Of a DNA stretch of 64,000 nucleotides, positions 54,426-64,000 are shown piece after piece. Made by a program: the position numbers and the translations under genes. The notes beneath the pieces were generated by a model. That model did no database searches, was not told the DNA's origin, and worked only from the letters and a program-made list of their open reading frames with translations. Numbering within the stretch: the first letter of the stretch is position 1; every line of letters begins with the position of its first letter. Origin of the DNA: Apostichopus japonicus (taxonomy: Eukaryota > Echinodermata > Holothuroidea > Aspidochirotida > Stichopodidae); assembly GCF_037975245.1 (NCBI RefSeq), contig NC_092575.1, forward strand, positions 10,448,001 to 10,512,000, read 5' to 3'.

Positions 54426-54463
54426 TTTTGATCACAGCACAGCAGGATCTTCTTCAGAGGCTA
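54426..54463 (-). other. hammerhead-ribozyme-like relic (GAAA box lost)
   Basis: On the minus strand it reads TTAGCCTCTGAAGAAGATCC then TGCTG and GATCAAAA. The CUGAAGA core is complete, stem II is loosened (GATC...GATC), and the GAAA box has become AAAA. It shares TTAGCCT-TGAAGAAGATCCTGCT with the relic at 16187-16219, so both derive from one family. Confidence 0.45.
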
Positions 54464-54892
54464 ACTGAAACCGAAACAAACTAAAGGACACATTAATTAA
54501 GAGACACTGAGATGGACAGACAGTTAAACTGGACAAATGAGCAATTAATAGAGCAAAAAATAGATACAAAGGAGAGGTAAGATGAAAGGAATAAAGAGTG
54601 ATGAGGGGATTAAGGGCTGTGGAGATTAACTATAACAGAAGATGAAACTGTAATTTCAGTATTAATCCTTGTCGTGAACATGCACAAGGTCACCCTGGGA
54701 TTTAGACATGCCCAATGTTATAAAGTAGGGGGAAATTGTAAGTTTGTATCATATTTCACCATATGTGGCTGTGCAGTAAGCCAGTACTGAAGAACTCATT
54801 GTGTGAGGATTTAGTTGCTCCATGCAATGGATTTGCATAAATTTAAATTCTATGTCTGACTACTATCAATTACCCGATCAGGGAGGGGGAAG

Positions 54893-55003
54893 TCAAGAAT
54901 GGACTGGACACTGGTAAGAGTAGGGCAGTACTAAAACGACACCAGGTCACTCTAGTGGGAGTGCATCAGTTGTGAGAAGACAGGAAAGTGAAGAAAAATG
55001 ACA
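54893..55003 (+). mobile_element. DIRS relic K: diverged right terminal repeat
   Basis: AAGAATGGACTGGACACTGG, AGTACTAAAACGACACCAGG, TCACTCTAG, GGAGTGCATCAGTTGTGAG and AGACAGGAAAGTGAAG follow the right repeat in order. The donor-like motif here is ACAGGAAAG, the only relic in which GT is lost. Confidence 0.5.
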
Positions 55004-57728
55004 TAAATTACACAACATTTAAGCATCTTTTTGTTGCAAATGGCTAGCATTAGCCCTATTTACAAGTTAATGATACTAAAATGATTACACCTGCTTTTAG
55101 TATTTTCATGTATTCTGGACTATAGGCAACATAGGAGGACTGCTTCAAAGTGTTTCACATTGATTTACACTAAGTTTTTCTAACAGTTACAGAATTTGTC
55201 TAAACAATACACAACGGAGGCAACTAAACAAGACTAACGAAAGCACTCCAGCGTGATCTGTTTGGCATTGTGGCATAGTATTAAACTTGCAGCTTTTATA
55301 CCTGATCTTATCTGAAGAAATCTGTTCACAAACATGGCAAGCTTTTTTTCTCTTTTAAACATAATAACATTTTTTGTGGGATGAAGTCTATTATGTTCAA
55401 AATAATTTCAAACCCTTTTCCAAATATGCTGAGATTGTACAATAATTTCCAAATTAATTTACAATTTGGCGATGCAACGCAATTCACTTTTCGTCATTTT
55501 TGTTTTATTTGTTTGTTTGTTATATATACTTACACAGTGAGCTGCAGCTGACATATGTTCTACTTATATTCAGAGTAGTTGAAATTGTACTCGTGCATTC
55601 CCAGATGTTCTTACCCATATGCAGATAATTAACCCAGTTTATATTTAACTCTCTTCTTTTTTACCTAAGTTGCCTATCCATGCAGTTCTCTTCTGCCTTT
55701 CTGTTGTTTTTTTTCTTCTTTCCTTCTCTATTCGTTCTTTTTTTTCTGTAAGATTTAACACCTCTGTCCACAAATGCTTCGAGATCTTGAGTAAATAGGT
55801 ACCATCGGGGATAAAGCAAATAGCTTCATTTCCTCTTCGAATTATTTCTTTTCACTCGGAGGAAAGTGTACTTGGGGGGAGATTCTGTTTGCTTTCGGCC
55901 GAGCGCTAACAATATATGCAAGGATACAGGGCAGAATTTGGCAGGGCTTTGAGCTTTGCTAGGCTAGCATAGTGAAGGTTAAGAGCCATGAAAACCAAAT
56001 AATGCATACAGATCTGAGAGAAGGATAACAAGTCTATAGTTCCGACATTGCTTTCATTTGATAAAACCACTTGTATGTTGTTGTTGTTATCTTAGTCTCT
56101 TAATGTACTTTTTACCAACTTAAGGTCATCAGTACTTCACCCAAACTCATATCTGAACCACCAACAACGATGATTTAATTGTGTAAACCTGTACACACAA
56201 AAAAAGATTAAAAAATATAGAATTACATATTTCCACGATAGTAAGAGTGAAACACCACTGGGTTCAGCTTAGAAAGCTACAAAACTCCCTGGTTTAGTTT
56301 TGAACAAGATATACATACTGTAACTTGCCTACATTCAGACCTACGTCACAATTAAATCTGACATCATCAAAGCCACCAAGGGTTTTAAACATGTTACTTC
56401 ACTTCTGTATGACATTTTCTGTAATGGGTTCTTTCATTGACGAATCTACGAAATATGGAAGTTTCTCTGATGATGGATAAGAGTAAGATTTTCATCTGTA
56501 GTTATAGGGTCTACAGCTGTTCAATACTCTGTGACAATTTAGTTTCCTTCTCAATTAAGAATATTTTTGTTTAAAACACTGCAAGCAGGCCTCTTAATTC
56601 AGGTTATCTTTACTGGCTAAACATTATGCCAGTAGATTTTTATGTTTTCCAGTAGAGCCAAAAAAGCACTGGCATTTGCTGCCAGTAGATTAAAGAGCCA
56701 TACATGTAGTAAATCGGGCAGCAGGAAAATAACTATGATTTCCTTACCTATCATATAAGCCGAACATTACTGCGCTATCTGCGTTATCACCGAAAACCGG
56801 TCTCCTCCAATATACAGTACTGCATGTAGTCCTATACAGTAACCAATGACCATGTTGCTATTAAGCAAAATGCCAGAGGCAACTTGATTTTAGCCAGTGA
56901 ATATATTTAACCACTAACATTTCTTGGTGGCTAAATTTGTAGGCCTGTATAACGCTAATGAGGGCAACAGTCCTTGTTCCATCAGACACAACTCCCTACA
57001 ATATTACTGTTTTTGTGTCCTCTTTGCATTCCCTTCCATCGCCCAATGTTTCTTGGGGAGTTTTGTGTGTGTGTGTCTGATCCCAGCATCTACACACCAA
57101 CAAATTGCAATGCAGACCACAGAGACCTATTCCTATAGCACAGTGTGCCACATGCACTTCTTCCTTCCCCAAGGTGATTGGCATATAATTTGTTATCATC
57201 ATGCCATCTCTACCAATAGACCAGCTCTATAAAATGGGGTCAGAGACAGAAAACTGGCTCCATTAATACTCTCAATGAGAAGCAGACCCCTTCTGCTATT
57301 CTTAGAAATATATCCCCCCCCCCCCTCTCAAACTTGACCTATCTTTAATGAATGCATGTTAAAAATCTCTCTTTCACCAAGGTCATTCAGTGCTAGGGCA
57401 AAAATAAAGGCCTTTCATTGAGTTCCTTAGGGGTACACTATTCAATTTTGTTAAGTCCCAGCTATTGTACTATAAGGGGTCTTTGTTGTACTGCACAATA
57501 GGTCAAGTCTACTAGTACAATACTTCAGTTACATATGGGGTAAATTGCAAAGCACCTTTTTTAGTTTGGACACCAGTGCATTTTTTTATACTGTTGGATG
57601 GAATCCACCCACACAAGTGTACACACGCACACACACACACACAGAGATAGAGAGAGACATTATAATGTGTGCACAAGAAAAGGGTTATTACTAATGCAGG
57701 GCTTTTAAACTAGGATGGTATTTGCAGT
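55004..57728. other. non-coding
   Basis: AT-rich DNA. A (CA)n run lies at about 57618-57643. Short frames without motifs. A phrase ACTGGC/GCCAGTAGATT recurs near 56610-56700. No gene. Confidence 0.45.
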
Positions 57729-57757
57729 GATCAGCTTTAGGCAGGCTTCTTCAGGGT
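57729..57757 (-). other. third hammerhead-like relic
   Basis: The minus strand reads CCCTGAAGAAGCCTGCCTAA then AGCTGATCA: a CUGAAGA core followed by an AGC...GCT stem, but GATC stands where GAAA is required. Weaker than the other two. Confidence 0.3.
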
Positions 57758-58571
57758 ACAAGTCTTAAATCAGATAAGATAACAGTTCCAAGAAGATCAT
57801 GGTTAAAAGTTTAATTCCTTCATCTTTGATGACAAAACACAGATGACATCATCAAACCTTTTTTGGAACAAAGGGGCTCACTTTGACACAATTACAGGTT
57901 TTTGTACTGTGCAAGTTGCAACCAACCCAAACAGAAAATTTAAAGCCAAATTTGCCCCATGAGAATGACTTTGTACTATCAAATCATAATATTCAATTGG
58001 GTAAAGTTACCATGACAATGTTATTAAAAGAGAGGGGGGAAAAAAAACCATCGCAAACTTTGTCACAACAAAATATCAGATTAAAGTTAAACAAACTGTT
58101 CACATGCAATTTCAGTCCAGTCTAAACACAAGAATGAATTTGATGTTAAATTGTAGTGATAATTAGTGAAAAGATTTTTTTTTGTGGAAACATGTCATCG
58201 TAATCACCTAGAACTAAACTGTCAATTATGATGGCAAGGATTTAAGAGGTCACATGGGACATACATCCTTTTCTGATTGGTCCACCTGACCTGTAATATC
58301 CTATGGAATGATGTACAGTACTGACTCCACTAACAGCAAAGCAAATTGTTTCACACACTTATAGACCTGGTCACCTCCTCGGACTCTCATCGATAAAACA
58401 GAGCAATACCTGACCAACAGCATTCCAATGATGAAGTCGGAGATATAGAATCAAAACAAGGGCAAATTATTCACACATCTATGCTCTCATAACACTTGTA
58501 CTCTAATGGTGAGGACTACATGAATCACAAGGTCTTACATATTACCACATTGGAGGGATAATTGTGAAGTA
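57758..58571. other. non-coding
   Basis: AT-rich DNA, no feature recognised. Confidence 0.45.
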
Positions 58572-61037
58572 AAAACAAGAGCCCAAGGGCACTGTGGTTC
58601 CTTGCTTGGGGTATATGACAATACACATAATATTATCAAGCAAGATTGGGCTCAAATAGTCCTAGTAATTGTGGTCCTACATGTTCCCATAAAGTAACCA
58701 ACACTATAGCCAACACTTTTGTGATCACAAAATGTGATCGGATTTTTGTTCAAAAGGCACTTTTGAGATCTAAATACGGCATCGAAAATGTAAGAAATAT
58801 ATGAGACCTACAAGCGTGTCAACAGATATGATAACATTGGTGACCTCAGATGACATGACCTTTAAGTTTCAAAAAGTTCCACCACCCCATTCACAACTTG
58901 TCCCAAAATATCAACCATGTCACACCTTGGCATTGAGATTTAATTGCATTAAATGTCTAAAAATTAACTTTGAACTTGTATACATAACTTCACACACAAA
59001 GGTCACACGGAGGTCAACCAATTGACATTTTTGATCGGTGAGACCTAAATAGAGCATGACCATATACCATTTGCAACTTGTCCAAAAATATCAACCTTGT
59101 CACACCTTGGAACTGGGAGTTATTGCATTAAATGTGTGAAAATTAACTTTGACCTCATACTTCGCACACGAAGGTCACACGGGGGTCAACCCATTGACAT
59201 TTATGATCAGAAGGTACCTTTAACATCTGAAAATAGCATCAAAACTGTAAAAATCCACAAAACACGAAAAGGTCACCAGAGGTCAAATTGAGGTCAAGGG
59301 TCACCCAGATGCGAATCGACAATTGGATTACATTGAAGCAACTCCCAACCCTAACGGACAATTTGTTCTCAAGTTATCGCAAAAATACTAGTTTTTTATC
59401 ATTAATTGACCTTTGGTGACCTTGTATCACATGACCGTTAAGTTTGAAAATATTCCCCTATACCATTTGCAACTACTACAAAAAAATCAACCTTGTCACA
59501 CCTTGGAACTGGGAGTTATTGCATTAAATGTGTGAAAATTAACTTTGACCTCATATAACTTCGCACACGAAGGTCACATGGGGGTCAACCCATTGACATT
59601 TATGATCAGAAGGTACCTTTAACATCTGAAAATAGCATCGAAACTGTAAAAATCCACAAAACACGAAAAGGTCACCAGAGGTCAAATTGAGGTCAAGGGT
59701 CACCCAGATGCGGGTCGACAATTGGATTACATTGAAGCAACTCCCAACCCTAAAGGACAATTTGTTCTCAAGTTATCGCAAAAATACTAGTTTTTTATCA
59801 TTAATTGACCTTTGGTGACCTCGCATCACATGACCGTTAAGTTTGAAAATATTCCCCTATACCATTTGCAACTTGTCTCAAAATATCAACTGTGTAACAC
59901 CTTGGCACTGGGAGTTATTACACTAAATGTCTGAAAATTAACTTTGACCTCATATAACTTAACATACAAAGGTCACCTTGGGTCAACTTATTGACATTTT
60001 TGATTGATAAGACCTAAATAGAGTATCAAACTATACAAATTGAAACATTTTTTTCTTTGCCCATTTTCTACCCCCAAAATACTAGTTTTTTAACATTAAT
60101 TGACCTTTGGTGACCTCGGATCACATGACCGTTATGTTTGAAAATATTCCCCTATACCATTTGCAACTTGTCCAAAAATATCAACCATGTCACACCTTGG
60201 AACTGGGAGTTGTTGCATTAAATGTCTGAAAATTAACTTTGACCTCGTATAACTTCGCACACGAAGGTCACACGGGTGTCAACCAATTGACATTTTTGAT
60301 CGGAAGGTACCTTTGATATCCAAATCTAGCATCAAAACCAAACATTTTCTTTTTTGCTCGTTTCCTCCCAAAATAAGCACATTTTTTCTAATGTGACCTT
60401 TGACCTTTTGACCTTGGTTTCAGATGTAGTTTAATCTCCTGATTCCAAAAAACAAAACGACAAGTCTGTACAACCATCCTAACTCCGACCGAAAAACTTT
60501 GACCCGATATAACTTCGCACATAAAGGTCACACGGGGTCAACCTATTGACATTTATGACCAGAAGGTACCTTTGACATCTGAAAATAGCATCAAAACTGT
60601 AAAAATCCCCAAAAACACGTAAAGGTCACCAGAGGTCAAATTGAGGTCAAGGGTCACCCAGATGCGGGTCGACAATTGGATAACATTAAAGCAACTCCCA
60701 ACCCTAACGGACATTTCGTTCTCAAGTTATCGCATAAATACTAGTTTTTTATCATTAATTGACCTTTGTTGACCTTCGATCACATTACCGTTATGTTTGG
60801 AAATGATCCCTTACCCCATTCACAACTACTCCCAAAATATCAACCATGTCGGACCCTGTCAATGGGAGTTATTGCTGTTTTTAATATATTGGTTTTTGGC
60901 ATCTAACTGACCTTTGGTGACCTTTGCGAGCACCAAAAACAATAGGGATCTTCCTCTCACTATGGGCTATCCACCCAATAAGTTTGATCATGATACATCA
61001 TTTCCTTATTGAGATATCGTGTACACAAGCCAAGCGT

Positions 61038-61080
61038 CACATACACACACACACACATACACACACACACACACACACAC
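61038..61080 (+). repeat. (CA)n microsatellite
   Basis: A CACACA run with one ATAC interruption, directly before the hairpin that ends the GGTCA-rich block. Confidence 0.95.
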
Positions 61081-61097
61081 GCCAAGTTGAATGCATA

Positions 61098-61127
61098 GGT
61101 TCCTTGCTTTGCAAAAAGCAAGGAACC
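61098..61127 (+). other. perfect 13-bp hairpin with GCAA loop
   Basis: GGTTCCTTGCTTT and AAAGCAAGGAACC pair without mismatch around GCAA, a GNRA-type tetraloop if transcribed. It marks the end of the GGTCA-rich block. Its half also occurs at 58596, where the block begins. Confidence 0.9.
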
Positions 61128-63550
61128 AATGATACAGTTTTTGTGCCAATTATCATTTTAATGCCAAATTTATGTAAGAGATTAATGACTTGATATATTT
61201 GTTTAATCTGTATTAATTTATTGGAATATTGTTTAACATAAAAAATATTTTCTAAATTCCCTCAAGAATTATCAGTATATGATAAAGTACAGTATTTTCA
61301 AATTCAATTTGATATTTTCTTCAATTCTTTTGCTGGTAAGAATTTTAATTGCAAAACAGATACGAGAGTAACTTGAGACATTTGACTTTAATGATATTTC
61401 AGTTAAGTACAGGTCTCCATCTTTTCCTCTTTGTTGCTTTTTGCTTCAGAATTATATATCAGTTTTATGTTTCAAACTTGTTACAAAGAAAAAAACTGGC
61501 AAGTTGACATTTCAGTAATTTATTCTCTCCTTCAATTGGTAAACCATAAACCATGCCGTATTTCTATTAAGGAAACAGTACTTAGTCTCAAACTCATATA
61601 TAATTCATGTAATTTCTCATGATCATCAATGTATCATAACTCTTTCAGGAATTAATATGTGTACAGCATGCATACAGTATATATATATTCATGTACATAC
61701 ACAGACTAGGTAGAAATGTGATCTTGTTAATATGACGTGATCAAAAACAGATGTTACCAGCAATACTCATCGCATCGTATACCCTTTCCTATAGTCGATA
61801 AATCTAAGAACACACGCCCGATATTAACAGCTTTAATCCGTACAGCTTTATTTAAATTTTGCACCGATGTATCATGTATCATGTTTGTTACAGGACATCT
61901 TTTTAAAGGAGCTTTCTGAGCTTAATTCTGATGGACGTAAATTTTGATGTTGCTTCATCCAAAACATTCTTTAAAAAATGCAGGTCATTATTACAGCTTG
62001 TCTCTGGAGGCAAGGTTTCATTTCAATTAGTGAGCAAATGTCAGTTTTCTTTTTAAACATTTAATTCCCTGTTAAATATGAGGATGATGCTGTGTGAAAC
62101 GTCCGGGAGAAAAGACTCTGACAAATGAATCAAATTCAGTAATTTTTACTCACTCATATAAACCTCACAAAGCCCCCAAAAAATCTAGCAGCGTGTCTAA
62201 TAATTTGATCAAATGCAACCAAATTTTGAGTCATTTTTTGATAGGTTTTGGAAAAATTACCAACCAATCTGACTTTTATACAAGACCAAAAAAAAATAAC
62301 TGACAATTTTGTCAGTGCTAATATTTAATTCTTAAATCCCACAAAAAGTTCAATTTAGTTGTAAACAAGCTTGAATTAGTAAAGCTTCATTTCATCTGAA
62401 GTCAAAAGAATTTGCAATTTGGAAATGTGCTTGGTTTACATGTGATTTAATGTAATGTGAAAACGCGACTAGAGAGACAAAACTGTTCAGACACAAACTG
62501 AATCGTTAATTATTTTCTCATTTACCTTCATAATTTGGTGTAAAATTGTAGGAATCATGTACAGTATGTTAAGTTTGATTAAAAGTGATCTTACAGGCTT
62601 ACTTTGAGTAATATTTGGTTCTGATAAAAATTGAATTATATGACAAAATCAATTTCCATAGATTTAAAAAAAATCAATCCTTAACCAATCAATAAAGAGA
62701 TAAGGTTACACCGTGTCCCTTTAAGACGTTGTCCTAAAATCTCTGGTATGTTTTCGCAAGAGGCATCTTCATCTCTTGAGGAAACAATAACATCTGTCTC
62801 ATCATGAAAGGTGGTTACTGTAATTCCACATCATCATCAAGAAGATGATTGAAGAGGCTTTTACACTATAGGGTAGACAGTCATTAGTACTTAATAAAAA
62901 GTTACAATTTATTAAGTATAGTATTATTTTTTTTTTTTTTTATTCAGCCACTGTAATTGAATTTGAGTTTCAGGGAGCAATTTCCTTAGCTACCAAAACT
63001 AATTTAAATGAGAACTGATGATAACAAAACTAATATACTTGCCCACAGTACTACTAGCACCTCGTCGAACTTGAGCCTTTAACTAAAGAAAGTGACTGCA
63101 GCTGCTAGCTATAGCAAGATCATAAAATATTTTAAGATGTACAGTGGCAGTACTCTTTCTTACTTTACCGAATAAATTTACATTTTGTCAAAACAGCTGT
63201 TGTGCTACCATAGATGTACAGCTCTGTAAATTTGCAAAGCTGCAGTGAGGATATACTGTACAGGTCAATTATAACTACAAAATTCACCCAGAATTTGACA
63301 GCTTGAAATACTGGTCTGCTTGAGCACCATATTCAGCCAATTTATCAGGATGACACACACACACACAGATTGGCATGTTGAAATATTTCAGGACTGACTT
63401 TGGAAACCATGAACATATGAGGGTTAAAGAATAACACTCTTTCATATTTCATATTCTGGAAGTATTCCCTGAGGAAATCGATATGGCATTGACTACGGTG
63501 TGGGGGGGGGGATCCTGAAGTAATTTTTTTTACACCAAAACAAATTTCCA
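61128..63550. other. non-coding
   Basis: AT-rich DNA without a recognised exon or repeat. A weak hammerhead-like phrase lies near 62775-62800 on the minus strand. Confidence 0.45.
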
Positions 63551-63775
63551 AAAATTACTACGGTTTTGTTACTTTTACACCCCCCAAAAAATTAGGGGAT
63601 GACTTGTTACTCACTTACACAACTAGCTTTGAGTATCAAAAACAATTTTTTTTTTTCAACAAAAACTTTAAAATTACTGTGGTTTTGTTACTTTTGTACA
63701 CAAAAAACAAATTGGGGATGACTTGTTACTCATTTACTCAAATAGCTTTAAGTATATATCAATTTTTTTTCTTCT
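63551..63775 (+). repeat. 119-bp tandem duplication
   Basis: AAAATTACT-C/T-GGTTTTGTTACTTTT, then GGGGATGACTTGTTACTCA-TTAC, then TAGCTTTGAGTAT occur at 63551 and 63670. T-rich tails follow both copies. Confidence 0.85.
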
Positions 63776-64000
63776 TCACCAAATGAAAGTTATTGATGAT
63801 TGAATAAATGATGCTATTTCCTGCAAAGAAATTCATGGCCCAATAAATATTAATATTATATAATATATACTCATTGAGCACATAAAACATAAACATGCGA
63901 GTTCGAATGCATATCACAATTTTCAAGGTACTTTTCTTTAAATAAAGTTTAAAATGAAATTGCTACGTAAAGTTTGTCATACATATATAATCAAAACTTT

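Larger units (their letters stand above)
58572..61127. repeat. GGTCA-rich complex repeat, 396-bp units, closed by a hairpin
   Basis: The phrase CCATTTGCAACT (or CATTCACAACT) followed by TATCAACC-TGTCACACCTTGG recurs near 58885, 59066, 59462, 59858, 60157 and 60813. The two units 59066-59461 and 59462-59857 are nearly identical and exactly 396 bp apart; outer units are diverged or partial. AGGTCA/TGACCT words occur dozens of times. GGTTCCTTGCTT at 58596 is inverted at 61116-61127, which suggests these mark the two ends of one element. No long frame. Class unknown; I know of no transposase in it. Confidence 0.75.

Noticed and set aside
62770-62800. Hammerhead-like GATGAAGATGCC ... GCGAAAAC on the minus strand
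   Set aside because: The first two core bases are wrong and no stable stem II can be drawn.
1-64000. tRNA, rRNA, snRNA genes and CRISPR arrays
   Set aside because: No box-B-like GGTTCGAATCC with a cloverleaf, no ribosomal or spliceosomal RNA core sequence, and no regularly spaced short direct repeats of CRISPR type were found; the genome is eukaryotic.

Overview
This is eukaryotic, animal genomic DNA. It is AT-rich, almost free of long reading frames outside one transposon, full of microsatellites and decayed repeats, and contains short exons bounded by consensus GT/AG splice sites. The one host gene I can identify is on the minus strand. Three phase-0 exons (39840-39965, 32593-32667, 3766-3909) encode consecutive parts of the protease-associated (PA) ectodomain of a ZNRF3/RNF43-type transmembrane E3 ubiquitin ligase, the Frizzled-clearing antagonist of Wnt signalling. 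The first exon(s) should lie beyond 64000, and the membrane and RING exons beyond position 1. The repeat content (DIRS1-type retrotransposon, hammerhead-like relics of a Penelope type, LINE tail ending in ATT repeats, GGTCA-rich repeats) suggests a marine invertebrate, perhaps an echinoderm. That assignment is inference and weak. Layout: 1-3765 intron without recognised content; 3766-3909 exon; 3910-32592 a 28.7-kb intron; 32593-32667 exon; 32668-39839 a 7.2-kb intron; 39840-39965 exon; 39966-64000 upstream intronic or flanking DNA. The large intron holds the main feature: a complete, GC-rich DIRS1-group tyrosine-recombinase retrotransposon at about 6910-13723, transcribed on the minus strand, the same sense as the host gene. 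From its 5' side it has the right inverted terminal repeat, a leader, gag (10784-12970), RT/RNase H/methyltransferase-like pol (8710-10929), tyrosine recombinase (7817-9016), an internal complementary region (ICR, 7727-7824), a 3' region with a ten-base tandem repeat, and the left inverted repeat. The two 124-bp repeats are identical base for base, all three frames are open, and the ICR is exactly the reverse complement of the two element ends joined. The element therefore looks young and possibly competent. Older relatives of its termini are scattered through the window (4.5, 15.3, 15.5, 27.1, 32.1, 39.5, 44.7 and 54.9 kb). They include a 330-bp near-perfect palindrome next to an exon and a 150-bp micro-element with both ends. 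All keep the motif ACAGGTAAG or a close variant, which is a consensus 5' splice site. The same intron carries a 4-kb DNA transposon (21168-25146) with inverted repeats of over 700 bp, into which a foldback element and a TTAA-flanked MITE have inserted; a short relic of a transposase-like C-terminus survives. East of the exons the sequence is mostly non-coding: a LINE 3' end, a (TA)n tract, several recent tandem duplications, hammerhead-like relics, and a 2.5-kb block (58.6-61.1 kb) of 396-bp repeats loaded with nuclear-receptor half-sites and closed by a perfect hairpin. I found no tRNA, rRNA or CRISPR array.
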